64,000 bases of DNA from an uncultured Rhodoplanes sp. (lineage in GTDB: Bacteria; Pseudomonadota; Alphaproteobacteria; Rhizobiales; Xanthobacteraceae), in contig CAKZHN010000180.1 of the NCBI GenBank assembly GCA_936924235.1, forward strand, positions 1 through 64,000. Direction: 5' to 3'. The notes below the pieces were generated by a model. The model did not search any database. It was not told the DNA's origin and saw nothing but the letters and a program-made list of their open reading frames with translations. The position numbers and the translations under genes were made by a program. Of this stretch, positions 34,849 through 44,272 are shown in pieces; position 1 is the stretch's first letter, and each line of letters begins with the position of its first letter.

Positions 34849-36378
34849 CTAGCCGCCGTTCGGCTTCTTCAACCCGAACTCGCCCCAGCGCTTCATCGTG
34901 GCGTCGATGTCGGTCTGCTCCGGCCAGACCTTCGGCGGAAACCGTGCGCCGCCGAGCTCCGGATCGGGGTCGTAGTCGAGGTTCATGGTGGCGTCGATCA
35001 GCAGGCGATTCCACTTGCCGGTGCCGAACAGCGCCGGATTGCGGTCGCGCTTCCTGGTGGACGGATCAAGTCCTGCGCCGAAGGTCGACGGCATGATGAT
35101 GACGTCGTCCTCGCCGGCGTTGACGCGCTGGGCGATGGCCCAGTCGACCGCCGCGTAGTCGTGGATGTCGATGTCATCGTCCACGACTGTGATGTGCTTG
35201 TAGCGCACATGCGCGGCCGACGAGCCCCAGATCGCGTTGGCGGCCTGCTTGGCCTGGTTGCGATAGGACGACTTCATGCGGATGAGGAGATTGATGCCGG
35301 TCTGCACCGGCGGGCACCACACGTCGGTGACGCCCGGCACGCCGGCGCGGTCGAGCACGTTCCACGCGGTCGAGGCGCGCATGATCGACGAGCAGATGCC
35401 ATTCTCCGAATAGGAGCCGGGCAGCGAGCCCTCGACCGTGCCGCGCAGGATCGGATTGTTGCGGTGGGTGATGGCGGTGACGCGGATGGTCGGCTTGGGG
35501 CTCTTGTCGCCAGCCACGTAGCCGGTGAACTCCGCGAACGGGCCTTCCATGTCCCAGTTCTTGGGATCGAGCTGCAGGTAGCCCTCGATCACGATCTCGG
35601 AGGTCGCGGGCACGTAGAGATCGACGGTTTCGCATTTCACCAGGTCGACCGGCTCGCCGCGGATCGCGCCCATCACGTCGTACTCGCAGACGCCCTTCGG
35701 CACCGGCGATCCGCCCGTGAAGGCCAGCGACGGCTCCCAGCCGATTGCGACTGCAATCGGCATCTCCGAGCTGCCGCCGTTCTGCCAGGCGGTGACGTGA
35801 TGGCCGATGTGCTGGGCACGCCACATCAGGATCGGGATGCGGTCCTTCGCGGACACCATGCCGCGATAGATTCCGATGTTCATCGTGCCGGTCGTCGGGT
35901 CCTTGGTGACCACGCCGCCATAGGTCAGGACGTAGCGGCCGCCGTCGACCCGATTCCAATGCGGCACCGGGAAATCATAGAGATTGATGTCCTTGCCGGT
36001 GACGATGTTCTCTTTGCACGGACCGTCCTTGACGATGCGCGGCGGGATCTTGTCCTCGAGGATGGTGCGGCCGATCTTCACGATCTCGCGCGGATGCGTG
36101 TCGGGCTCCAGGCCGAGCAGCATGGCGACACGGCGATAGCTGCCGATGCTGCCGACGAACACCTGGCCGCAGCGCGTGGTGTTCTTGTTGTAGTCCTTGA
36201 TGTTCTTGAACAGCAGTGCCGGCCCGGTGCCCGGCCCCTGCGCCATGCGGGTCACGGTGCCGAGCTCGACGTTCCAGTCGACCTCGGCGTCGATCTCGCG
36301 GATCTCGCCGGCGGCCTTCAGCGCCTTCATCCAGTTGCGCATATCGCCGAAGGCGACGGGTTTGCGTTGCACGCTCAT
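34849..36378 (-). CDS. UbiD-family prenylated-FMN decarboxylase
   Basis: A 509-residue member of the UbiD family, which reversibly decarboxylates aromatic or alpha,beta-unsaturated acids using prenylated FMN. The conserved acidic pair falls at about E278 and E283 in DMEGPFAEFTGY, and the TITHRNNPILRGTVEGS-like stretch (AITHRNNPILRGTVEG) and the RMKSSYRNQAKQAANAIWG region are typical. No UbiX flavin prenyltransferase is in the window, so the cofactor must be supplied from elsewhere. It sits 62 bases after the small 2Fe-2S gene and forms the core of a cluster with a flavoprotein and a molybdenum hydroxylase, pointing to breakdown of an aromatic carboxylate. Confidence 0.93.
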   Translation of the reverse strand: MSVQRKPVAFGDMRNWMKALKAAGEIREIDAEVDWNVELGTVTRMAQGPGTGPALLFKNIKDYNKNTTRCGQVFVGSIGSYRRVAMLLGLEPDTHPREIVKIGRTILEDKIPPRIVKDGPCKENIVTGKDINLYDFPVPHWNRVDGGRYVLTYGGVVTKDPTTGTMNIGIYRGMVSAKDRIPILMWRAQHIGHHVTAWQNGGSSEMPIAVAIGWEPSLAFTGGSPVPKGVCEYDVMGAIRGEPVDLVKCETVDLYVPATSEIVIEGYLQLDPKNWDMEGPFAEFTGYVAGDKSPKPTIRVTAITHRNNPILRGTVEGSLPGSYSENGICSSIMRASTAWNVLDRAGVPGVTDVWCPPVQTGINLLIRMKSSYRNQAKQAANAIWGSSAAHVRYKHITVVDDDIDIHDYAAVDWAIAQRVNAGEDDVIIMPSTFGAGLDPSTRKRDRNPALFGTGKWNRLLIDATMNLDYDPDPELGGARFPPKVWPEQTDIDATMKRWGEFGLKKPNGG

Positions 36379-36440
36379 TGTGGTTCTCCGGTCGGTATTC
36401 TTTATCCCTTCCATTGGCCGGAAGGGTTTGAGGCGGGATT

Positions 36441-36788
36441 TTAGCGTTTTGCGGCGACGGCGAAACGCTCGGCGGGCGGCGCAATCTCGGTGACGAGGTC
36501 GCGCACGAGGGGTTTGTTGGACAGCGGCGTCAATGTCATTTCGCGCGGCTCGAGCCGCGCCGTGCAGGCATAGACGGTCTCGCCGTCGAGCTCCAACATG
36601 CATTCCTTGCAGGCATTGGCGTTGATGCAGGAGAAGCGGATGGCGAGCGACGGGTCCTTGTTGACCCGGATCCAGCGCAGCCCATCGAGCACCGACTGGC
36701 CGCGCTCGAACGGCACCTGATGGGTTTCCCAGTGGCCGTTGGCCTTGTCGAGGCCGCGCCAGATTTTCAGGGTTGCAGTGTCGCTCAT
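36441..36788 (-). CDS. Stand-alone SdhB-type 2Fe-2S ferredoxin domain
   Basis: A 115-residue protein equal to only the N-terminal 2Fe-2S domain of succinate dehydrogenase/fumarate reductase iron-sulfur subunits. Cys residues are in FSCINANACKECMLELDG and ETVYACTARL, followed by the family's REMTLTPLSNKPLVRDLV. The C-terminal domain with the 4Fe-4S and 3Fe-4S clusters is absent. It begins 10 bases after the flavoprotein gene, so the two surely form a two-subunit oxidoreductase. It could shuttle electrons between that flavoprotein and another redox partner. An earlier in-frame ATG at 36818 would overlap the flavoprotein gene. Confidence 0.88.
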   Translation of the reverse strand: MSDTATLKIWRGLDKANGHWETHQVPFERGQSVLDGLRWIRVNKDPSLAIRFSCINANACKECMLELDGETVYACTARLEPREMTLTPLSNKPLVRDLVTEIAPPAERFAVAAKR

Positions 36789-36798
36789 TGGGCGGCGC

Positions 36799-38496
36799 TC
36801 ATTGTGCAGCTTGCGCAATCGGCGCCGCCGGCACCGAGGTGAGGGTGACGGTCTGGCCGGCGAGCCGCGCCACTTGGTTGACGTGCCACTTCTCGAGCAT
36901 GCCCGGGAAGTCCTCGCGCTGATGGGCGCCGCGGCTTTCGGTGCGGGCGAGGGCTGCTTTCGTCACGGTATGGGCGACCAGCAGCATGTTGCGCAGGTCG
37001 AACCAGTCGAGCCGCGCCATGTCGAATGGGCCGGTGCCGCCGAACGGACGCTCGCCGATTTCGCCGGTCATCGCGTCGATAGCTTCGAGCGCGCGCGTGA
37101 GCCCGTCACTGGTGCGCAGCGGTCCGACGTCGTCGGACATCACGGCCTGCAGCCGCGCCAAAAGCTCGGCGGAGTTCGGCTGGTCCTGCGGTCCTTCGCC
37201 GGAAAGAAGCTCGATGGTCTCGCGCGCCGCATCGGGCCTGGCCGGCACCGCGCGTACGGCCTTGGCCCGCGCCGCGGCGGTGCGGCCGGCCTGCCGGCCG
37301 AACACCAGCGCCTCAGTGATGGCGTTGCCGGAAAGCCGATTGGCGCCGTTGGCGCCGCCGACGGCTTCGCCGGCGACCAATAGCCCCGGCAATTCGGTCT
37401 GCATCCGCACGTCGGCTGCGACGCCGCCCATGTGGTAGTGCGCGATCGGCGCCACCTCGACCGGCATCTTCGTCAAGTCGATGCCGTTCTCGGCCAAGCG
37501 GTCGATCACCGGGCCGAAGGCCTCGCGCAGGCGCTCCTCCGGTACGTGCTGGAAGCTCAGGTAAGCGCCGCCGTGCGGCGAGCCGCGTCCGGCCGCGACC
37601 TCTTTGAGGATCGCGTAAGTGCCGAGGTCGCGGGTGATGATGTACTTGCCATCCTCGGCGACGCCGTAGCGGTCTGTGAACGGCTCCATGTCGCGGTTGA
37701 GCAGCTTGCCGCCGAGCTTGTAGCGGAACGGATCCCACATGATCGGGTCCATGCCGATCAGCCGCGGCGCCAGATGCCCGATCGGGAAGAACTGCACGAA
37801 CTCCATGTCGAGCACCGGAGCGCCCGCGCGCATGCAGAGCGCGTAGCCGTCGCCGCCCATGTTGCTCGACGCGCTGTTGCGGCGATAAAGGCGCGTGAGC
37901 CCGCCGGTCGCGACGATGGTGGTCTTGGCCGAGAACACCACCGGCTTGCCGCTGCCGGCGTGCCAGGCGGTGGCGCCGACGATCTCGCCGCCGTGCTTCA
38001 CCAGGTCGACCACGCAGAGATCGCCCGACCGCGTGATGCCCTTGGTCTTGTGCAGCACCGTGCGCATGGTCTTCGACACCGCGGGGCCGGTGTTGAGGAA
38101 ATCGACATAGACGCAGCGCGGCCGGTCATGGCCCGGCGCAAAGGCCGAGGTGATCTTGCCGTTGTTGCGCGCCCAGCCGACGCCCCAGGCGTCCAGTTCG
38201 CGGATGCATTCGGGGCCCTCTTCGCAGAGGAGCCGCGACAGCGCCTCGTTGCACAGCCCGCGGCCGGCGGTCAGCGTGTCCTGGTAGTGATGGCTCCAGT
38301 GGTCGGGTGCCTCGTCGCCCAGCGCCACGGCGACGGTCATCTGCGCCATCACGGTGGCGCCGCCGCGACCGATCAGGCTGCGATCGATCAGATGGACCCG
38401 GCAGCCGAGGCGTGCGGCTTCGATCGCGGCGTACATGCCGGCCGCGCCGGAACCGATCACCAGCACGTCGGTCTCGATCTGGGTCACGTCAGTCAT
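36799..38496 (-). CDS. Fumarate reductase/succinate dehydrogenase-like flavoprotein
   Basis: A 565-residue FAD protein of the SdhA/FrdA/L-aspartate oxidase superfamily. The N-terminal FAD motif is DVLVIGSGAAGMYAAIEA, the substrate-domain motif is AHYHMGGVAAD, and the GEAVGGANGANRLSGNAI stretch is typical. The His that binds FAD covalently in SdhA is not seen in GRGGATVMAQ, so FAD is probably non-covalent. With the small 2Fe-2S protein downstream it looks like a soluble two-subunit oxidoreductase for an unsaturated or hydroxy acid rather than respiratory complex II; no membrane anchors are encoded. Confidence 0.92.
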   Translation of the reverse strand: MTDVTQIETDVLVIGSGAAGMYAAIEAARLGCRVHLIDRSLIGRGGATVMAQMTVAVALGDEAPDHWSHHYQDTLTAGRGLCNEALSRLLCEEGPECIRELDAWGVGWARNNGKITSAFAPGHDRPRCVYVDFLNTGPAVSKTMRTVLHKTKGITRSGDLCVVDLVKHGGEIVGATAWHAGSGKPVVFSAKTTIVATGGLTRLYRRNSASSNMGGDGYALCMRAGAPVLDMEFVQFFPIGHLAPRLIGMDPIMWDPFRYKLGGKLLNRDMEPFTDRYGVAEDGKYIITRDLGTYAILKEVAAGRGSPHGGAYLSFQHVPEERLREAFGPVIDRLAENGIDLTKMPVEVAPIAHYHMGGVAADVRMQTELPGLLVAGEAVGGANGANRLSGNAITEALVFGRQAGRTAAARAKAVRAVPARPDAARETIELLSGEGPQDQPNSAELLARLQAVMSDDVGPLRTSDGLTRALEAIDAMTGEIGERPFGGTGPFDMARLDWFDLRNMLLVAHTVTKAALARTESRGAHQREDFPGMLEKWHVNQVARLAGQTVTLTSVPAAPIAQAAQ

Positions 38497-38587
38497 CGGC
38501 AGTCCAAGGTCATGCCGCAACCTAAGGCGACGGCCCCCAATCCGCCAGCCGTTCTTGCGCAATGCAGCAAGGCAGCGAGGTGTTCCT

Positions 38588-39922
38588 CTACTCGGGAAGC
38601 GGCTTGCCGCGCGTCTCCGGCAGGAACGGCGCGGCGACAAGGCTCAAAATGTAAACCGTTGCGATTGCGACCGCCGCGGTGCTGAAGCCGCCGAAATTCG
38701 CGATCAGCCAGCCGGAGATCAGCGGGCCGGTCCAGGCGATGAGCCGCGGCGTGTTGAACACGAAGGCCGTGGCGGTGGCGCGCACGCGCGTCGGGAACAG
38801 CTCGGGCAGCCAGGCCGCCATCCAGGTGTACTGGCCGGACACGAAGGCGCCGCTGAACGCCGTGGCCCACAGGATGGTGACGAGGTCGTGGCTCCACAGG
38901 AACACCAGCGGCACCGACAGGAAGGCCAGCGCCACGTAGGCGATGGTGGTGGCCTTGCGGCCGTAGGCGTCGGCGAAGAAGCCGAAGGCGGCGTAGCCGA
39001 TGATGGCCGCGCCGTTGTTGGCCATGGCGGCGTAGCTCGCCCATTGCTGCGCCGGCAGGCCGGCCTTGGCCGCCGCGGCGGCGACATAAGGCGGCGTCCA
39101 GGCCGAGATGCCCCAGAACGCAAAGGTGGTCGCAAGCGACATCAGGAAAGCCAGGATCACGCGGCGGCGGACCTCGGGCTCGGCGAACAGGTCGGCCACC
39201 GTGAAGCGCGCCAGCGCCTTTTCGCTCTCGTTCAGCGCGGCACCGCTGCGCTCGCGGGCGGTGGCGGCGCTGCGCTGCTCGTTGACGCGCTCCCAGCGCT
39301 CGGACTCCGGGATCGAGCGGCGAATCCAAAGGGTCAGCAGAGCCGGCACCACGCCGAGCAGGAACATCACCCGCCAGGCATGGGGGCCGACCGGATTGAT
39401 GAAGAACCACGCCACTGAAGCGAGGAAGAATCCGATGCCGAACCCGCTCTGCATCAGGCCGACGCCCTTGCCGCGGTTCTTATCGGGCCAGAGCTCGGCG
39501 ACGATCGAGGTGCCGGTCACCCATTCGGAGCCGATGCAGACGCCGACCAGGAAGCGCATGATCGCGAATGACCACCAGTCCCACGCGAAGGCGCTGAGCC
39601 CCGTCATGATCGAATAGGTCAGGATCGCGAGCAGCATGGTGCGCTTGCGGCCGAGGTAATCGGCGATGATGCCGCCGACCAGCCCGCCGAGGCCCCAGCC
39701 GAGCAACGTGATCGCGATGACGATGCCGGCATAGGTCGGGATCTGCGGATATTGCGACGGTTCAAGGAGTTGGCGCAGCGCCACGCCGACCGAGATCACC
39801 AGCGCGTAGGTCTCGTAGCCGTCGAACAGCCAGCCGAGATTGGAGGCGATCAGTGTGTTCCACTGGCTCTTGTTGAGCGAGCGGTACCACGGCAGCGACG
39901 AATCGATGGCGACGCCCGGCAT
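38588..39922 (-). CDS. MFS transporter, aromatic-acid:H+ symporter type
   Basis: A 444-residue permease with twelve predicted membrane segments. The motif after segment 2 (GGIIADYLGRKRTM) and the first-segment DGYETYALVISVG resemble AAHS/sugar-porter MFS carriers of aromatic acids. A long hydrophilic loop (about residues 210-250) splits the two halves. It lies between the molybdenum hydroxylase genes and the flavoprotein in the same orientation, so it likely imports the substrate of this cluster. Confidence 0.9.
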   Translation of the reverse strand: MPGVAIDSSLPWYRSLNKSQWNTLIASNLGWLFDGYETYALVISVGVALRQLLEPSQYPQIPTYAGIVIAITLLGWGLGGLVGGIIADYLGRKRTMLLAILTYSIMTGLSAFAWDWWSFAIMRFLVGVCIGSEWVTGTSIVAELWPDKNRGKGVGLMQSGFGIGFFLASVAWFFINPVGPHAWRVMFLLGVVPALLTLWIRRSIPESERWERVNEQRSAATARERSGAALNESEKALARFTVADLFAEPEVRRRVILAFLMSLATTFAFWGISAWTPPYVAAAAAKAGLPAQQWASYAAMANNGAAIIGYAAFGFFADAYGRKATTIAYVALAFLSVPLVFLWSHDLVTILWATAFSGAFVSGQYTWMAAWLPELFPTRVRATATAFVFNTPRLIAWTGPLISGWLIANFGGFSTAAVAIATVYILSLVAAPFLPETRGKPLPE

Positions 39923-40017
39923 GGCGCACCTCCCTTGGCGCGCCTTGCGACGCGCGGTTCACTCCCCTTGCCGGACGCTTTTTGTTTTAGACGCGCTTCT
40001 TCTTGAACGCCGCCCGT

Positions 40018-40506
40018 TCAGGCGGCGGTGCCGGCCTTGCGTTTCTTCGCAGCGATCTTCACCGCGTCCATCACCTCGGGATAGGTGGCGCAGCGGCAGA
40101 GATTGCCGGTCAGATAGTGCTTGATCTGGTCGTCGGTCGGATCGGGATACTCGTCGAGCAGCTGGGTCACCATCATGATGAAGCCAGGCGTGCAGTAGCC
40201 GCACTGGAAAGCGCTGGCTTCGATGAAGGCTTCCTGCACCGGGCTGAGCTTTTGCGGCGTGTCGAGGCTCTCGACCGTCTGCACCTCCGCGCCGTCGACG
40301 AACGAGGCGAGATAGAGACAGCCCGACACGGCGCGGCCGTTGACGATGACCGAGCAGCAGCCGCACAGGCCCTGGCCGCAGCTTTCGCGCGCGCCGGTGA
40401 GCCCGAAATGCGTTTGCAGCAGCTCCACCAGGTTGTGGTGCGGCTTGATGTCGGCGGTGACCGGCGAGCCGTTGAGCGTGAAGGTGATGGTTCGTGCCGC
40501 GGCCAT
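40018..40506 (-). CDS. Molybdenum hydroxylase 2Fe-2S subunit (CoxS-like)
   Basis: A 162-residue small subunit with both iron-sulfur domains: the plant-ferredoxin-type Cys set in GARESCGQGLCGCCSVIVNG, and the helical-domain pairs in AFQCGYCTPGFIM and GNLCRCATYPEVM. It carries electrons from the molybdenum site to FAD. The ATG at 40506 has GGAGG nine bases upstream; an ATG at 40515 would overlap the upstream gene by eight bases. It is the last of the four genes coding for the enzyme and its helper. Confidence 0.95.
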   Translation of the reverse strand: MAAARTITFTLNGSPVTADIKPHHNLVELLQTHFGLTGARESCGQGLCGCCSVIVNGRAVSGCLYLASFVDGAEVQTVESLDTPQKLSPVQEAFIEASAFQCGYCTPGFIMMVTQLLDEYPDPTDDQIKHYLTGNLCRCATYPEVMDAVKIAAKKRKAGTAA

Positions 40507-40507
40507 A

Positions 40508-42817
40508 TCACTCATCCTCCAGCGGCTTGCCCATCTTCGCGCGGATCGCGCGATAGACGGTCTCCGCTTTAAGCGGCATCTCCATGATGCGCACGCCGAC
40601 CGCGTCGTCGATCGCATTGGCGAGCGCGGGACCGACGCAGAAGGTCGAGACCTCGCCCACGCCCTTGGCGCCGAACGGGCCGTTCGATTGATCGTGCTCG
40701 ACGTAGAGGCTTTCCAGATGCGTTGGCAGATCGTGGAAGCCCGGGATCTTGTAGTCGGCCAGCGACGCGTTGGTGACCTGGCCGCCATCGATGTACATCT
40801 TCTCGAACATCGTGAAGCCGAGATGCATCAATGCGGCGCCCGAGATCTGCGTCTCGACGCTCTTCGGATTGATCGCCTTGCCGCAGTCCACGACGTTGAT
40901 CAGCTTGGTGATCTTCACGTGGCCGGTCTCGGTGTCGACCTCGACCTCGGCGCCCGAGCCCGCAAGCATCCAGAAAGGCGTGACGTTTGAGCTTTGGCCG
41001 GTGCCAGGTGCGGGTGAGACGTAGTCCGGCTTGTAGATGCCCGAGCCGATGACGTTGCCGGCCTGCATGCCGTAGCGCTTCTGGAACAGGTCGGCGATCG
41101 GGATGTTGGAGCCCTCAGGCTCGCCGACCTCTTTTGCCAGCGCTTTCAGCTTGTCGCGCGCGTCCTCGGCGGCGCGGCGCACCGCGTGACCCATGTGGAA
41201 CAGCGAACGCGAGCCAAGCGTGCCCATGTCGTAAGGCGTCACGTCGGTGTCGCGTGGCGTGACGCGCACGTCCTCGGTCGGAATGTTCAGGACCTCGGCG
41301 ACCATCTGCGCCATGGCAGTGTCCGAACCCTGGCCCATATCGACGGTGCCGCAATACAGCGTCGCCGAACCGTCTGCTGACACGTTGACGATCGCGACCG
41401 AGGTGGTGGGCGAGATCACCGCCTTGTTGGCGATGGCGAAGCCGCGGCCGCGCTTGATGTGGCTGTTGCCGCCCTTGTCGAACGGCTTCGACCACTCCAT
41501 CCGTTCGAGAACCTTGTCCATCACCTTCTCAATCGGGTGGTCCTTGAGCATCTGGCCTGTGGCGTGCGGACGGCCTTCGCGGGCGAGGTTCTTCCGGCGG
41601 AACTCGACCGGGTCCATCTTCAGCGCCCGCGCCATCATGTCGGTGTGGCCTTCGTAGGCCCACACGAGCTGCGGCACGCCGAAGCCGCGGAGCGCGCCGG
41701 ACGGCGTGGCGTTGGTGTAGAGCGCGTGGGAATCGATCCACACGTTATCGATGTCGTAGGGACCGGCGGCGGTGAGGCCCGACTTCTGCGTGACGCGCGG
41801 GCCGATGTCCGCATAGGCGCCACCGTTCCAGTACACCTCGCACTTGCGGGCGACGATCTTGCCGTCCTTGTCGACGCCACTCTTGATCCGGAACGTAGAA
41901 GGGTGGCGAGTGATCTGGTAGAACATTTCTTCGAAGGTGTAGGCGATTTTCACGGGCTTCCGCGCGATCATCGACAGGAAGAGCGCCAATGCCTCGAGCT
42001 TGATGTAGAGCTTGGAGCCATAGCCCGAGCCGAGATACGGAACCTTGATCCGCACCTTGTTCTCCGGCCAGCCGAGCAGGCGGGCGATCTCGGTGCGAAC
42101 GAACGACGGTCCCTGCGTCGAATCGTAGAATGTGACGTGGGTGTCCTTGTAGTCACAGATGCAGGCGAACGGTTCGAATGACAGGTGCAGAACCTTCTGC
42201 GTCCTGAACTCGTGTTCGAACTTGTGCTCGGCCGCCGCGAACGCCTTGTCGAAATCGCCGCGGCGCAGGTTGTAGCTCAGCGCGACGTTGGTGTTCTTGG
42301 CGTCCTTGAGGTGCTTCAGGTCGGCGAAGGTGTGTGCAGGCTTGAGCTGCTCGTGAACGTAAATGTCCGTCGTTAGCGCTTCGACCTCGTCGTAGACCGC
42401 CGGCATCTCTTCATACTCGGCGGTGATGAGCTGCACCGCCTGCTCGGCGATGTGCGGGTCGGTGGCGATGACGGCGGCGACCGGCTCACCGACGAAGCGG
42501 ACCTTCTCGTGAGCGAGGATCGGCTGGTCGTGGAAGGCCGGCCCGTAATAAGGGCTTTTCAGCACCTTCGACACGTCTTCGACGGTGACGACGTGCAGCA
42601 CGCCCGGAACCTTCTTCGCCGCGCTGGTGTCGACCGACTTGATCTTGCCGTGCGCGACCGTGCTGCGGAACAGCTTGGCGTAGACCATCCCCGGCACGCG
42701 CATGGTGTGGGTGTATTCGGCGCGGCCGGTGACCTTGTCGCGGCTTTCGAGACGGGGGACGGAGCGGCCGACCTCCGAGCCGACCTTGGCGCTGCCTGGA
42801 TTGAGAGTTGCGACCAT
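40508..42817 (-). CDS. Molybdenum hydroxylase large subunit (CoxL/XdhB-like)
   Basis: A 769-residue molybdopterin-binding subunit of the xanthine dehydrogenase/CO dehydrogenase/4-hydroxybenzoyl-CoA reductase superfamily. Recognisable parts are RDKVTGRAEYTHTMRVPGM at the N-terminus, PYLGSGYGSKLYIKLEALA, the cofactor loop TVDMGQGSDTAMAQMVAEV, and the FGAKGVGEVS segment with the catalytic Glu. It lacks the CO dehydrogenase active-site motif, so CO oxidation is unlikely; hydroxylation of a heteroaromatic ring, or reduction or oxidation of an aromatic acyl-CoA, fits better. Its start overlaps the FAD subunit's stop (TGATG). Confidence 0.94.
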   Translation of the reverse strand: MVATLNPGSAKVGSEVGRSVPRLESRDKVTGRAEYTHTMRVPGMVYAKLFRSTVAHGKIKSVDTSAAKKVPGVLHVVTVEDVSKVLKSPYYGPAFHDQPILAHEKVRFVGEPVAAVIATDPHIAEQAVQLITAEYEEMPAVYDEVEALTTDIYVHEQLKPAHTFADLKHLKDAKNTNVALSYNLRRGDFDKAFAAAEHKFEHEFRTQKVLHLSFEPFACICDYKDTHVTFYDSTQGPSFVRTEIARLLGWPENKVRIKVPYLGSGYGSKLYIKLEALALFLSMIARKPVKIAYTFEEMFYQITRHPSTFRIKSGVDKDGKIVARKCEVYWNGGAYADIGPRVTQKSGLTAAGPYDIDNVWIDSHALYTNATPSGALRGFGVPQLVWAYEGHTDMMARALKMDPVEFRRKNLAREGRPHATGQMLKDHPIEKVMDKVLERMEWSKPFDKGGNSHIKRGRGFAIANKAVISPTTSVAIVNVSADGSATLYCGTVDMGQGSDTAMAQMVAEVLNIPTEDVRVTPRDTDVTPYDMGTLGSRSLFHMGHAVRRAAEDARDKLKALAKEVGEPEGSNIPIADLFQKRYGMQAGNVIGSGIYKPDYVSPAPGTGQSSNVTPFWMLAGSGAEVEVDTETGHVKITKLINVVDCGKAINPKSVETQISGAALMHLGFTMFEKMYIDGGQVTNASLADYKIPGFHDLPTHLESLYVEHDQSNGPFGAKGVGEVSTFCVGPALANAIDDAVGVRIMEMPLKAETVYRAIRAKMGKPLEDE

Positions 42818-43686
42818 CAGTGCACTCCATCCTTGCCTTCCAGCGCCGCGCTGACCGCGCGCCGGACATAGACCCGCATCAATTCGCGCTTGTAGGGCAC
42901 CGAGCCGCGGACATCGGCGATGAACTCGCATTCTTCGACCGCGGCGTCGCCGGCCTTCGCCAGCAGGTCGTCGGTGGCGGTCTTGCCGTTGATGACGGCT
43001 TCGGCGGCCTTGAGCCGGGTGGCCTTGTCGGTCGCGGCGCTCGCGACGATGCACACGTTCTTGATCGCCTTGCCGTCCGCCTCGACCACGGCGGCGACGC
43101 CGAGCGCCGGCCAGTCGTCGGCCGAGCCGGTGGTGACCTTCATGTAGGCGCCCTTCTTGGTGCCTTGCGCCGGAACGAACACCTCGGAGATCAACTCGTT
43201 TTTCTCAAGCACGGTTTCGTAGTAGCCGGCGAAAAGCTCTTCGATGGCGATCTTGCGCTCGCCCTTGGGACCGATGACGGTCGCGACCGCGCCGAGCGCC
43301 ATCAGCACCGGCGGCAGGTCCATGTGCGGATCGCCGTGCGCCAGCGCGCCGCCGACGGTGGCGACGTTGCGCACCCGGATGTTCGACAGCGTCAGCGTGG
43401 TGCGGGTGATGAGCGGAGTGATTTTCTTGACGTCGGCCGAGCGCTCCAGCGTGGCGAGCGTCGTCATCGCGCCGATCTTCAGGCCCGAGGCGTCTGCGAT
43501 GACCGAGGAGTACTTGCTCTCGATCTTGCGCAGGCTGACGAGTTTTTCCGGGCTGAACACGCCGGCCTTCATCATCAGCATCAACGCGGTGCCGCCGGCG
43601 ATCGGGCGGATCGTCGGGTCGTCGGGATTGAGCAGCTTGATCGCCTCCGACAGGGATGTCGGTTCGGCGAGGTCGAAGGGGATCAT
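42817..43686 (-). CDS. Molybdenum hydroxylase FAD subunit (CoxM-like)
   Basis: A 289-residue FAD-binding subunit. The flavin contact motifs PIAGGTALMLMMKAG and TVGGALAHGDPHMDLP are present, with a typical C-terminal domain. It accepts electrons from the 2Fe-2S subunit and passes them to an electron acceptor. The gene starts directly after the CoxG-like stop codon, with no spacer, and ends in a TGATG overlap with the large subunit, so all are translated as one unit. Confidence 0.94.
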   Translation of the reverse strand: MIPFDLAEPTSLSEAIKLLNPDDPTIRPIAGGTALMLMMKAGVFSPEKLVSLRKIESKYSSVIADASGLKIGAMTTLATLERSADVKKITPLITRTTLTLSNIRVRNVATVGGALAHGDPHMDLPPVLMALGAVATVIGPKGERKIAIEELFAGYYETVLEKNELISEVFVPAQGTKKGAYMKVTTGSADDWPALGVAAVVEADGKAIKNVCIVASAATDKATRLKAAEAVINGKTATDDLLAKAGDAAVEECEFIADVRGSVPYKRELMRVYVRRAVSAALEGKDGVH

Positions 43687-44145
43687 TTATCCTCCTGCGG
43701 GCTTTTCCGCGAACGCGGCTCGCAGCCGGCTCGCGAATTGCTTTTCCATGTCCTTGGCTTTGGAGCGCAGCACCGGCTGGCCGATGCTGCCGAGCTTGCC
43801 GGCCAGCGTCGATTCCACCGAATACGTCACCTTGGTCTCGTTGCCGGCGTCTTCCAGCCTGGTGATCGACTTGGCGGTGAGCCGGCCGACGACGCCCAGC
43901 GGCGTGCCTTCGATCTTGGCCTCGATCTCGGAGGGCTCCTCGGCGCGGGTGACCTCGACGGTCACGGCGAACTTGAACTTGAGGTAGGCGACCTTGGTCT
44001 CGAACACGGCCTCGTAGTGGGTCGGGTCGATTTCCTTCAGGTCCTGGACGCCGTCGACGAAGCGGACGAAGGACATGGGATCCCGGAGCGTCTTGTAGAC
44101 CACGTCGCGGGGCGCGTTGACGGTGAATTCACCTGAAACATTCAT
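43687..44145 (-). CDS. CoxG-like SRPBCC-domain protein
   Basis: A 152-residue single-domain SRPBCC protein (MNVSGEFTVNAPRDVVYKTL; MEKQFASRLRAAF at the end), as found in carbon monoxide dehydrogenase operons (CoxG) and beside other molybdenum hydroxylases. CoxG helps anchor or assemble the enzyme at the membrane in carboxydotrophs; here a comparable role is inferred. It is the first of four gapless genes. The ATG at 44145 is chosen because the MNVSGEF start matches the family. Confidence 0.9.
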   Translation of the reverse strand: MNVSGEFTVNAPRDVVYKTLRDPMSFVRFVDGVQDLKEIDPTHYEAVFETKVAYLKFKFAVTVEVTRAEEPSEIEAKIEGTPLGVVGRLTAKSITRLEDAGNETKVTYSVESTLAGKLGSIGQPVLRSKAKDMEKQFASRLRAAFAEKPAGG

Positions 44146-44272
44146 GGGATACGCGAAATCCTGGATTATGCGGAAAGAGAAAAGCGCATACCGCACGCAA
44201 GGTCAAACGGCGGAGGCAGCGCCCAACGCATGGCTCTCCGCCGCATTTCGACGCGGCTTTTGTCGCGTGTCC

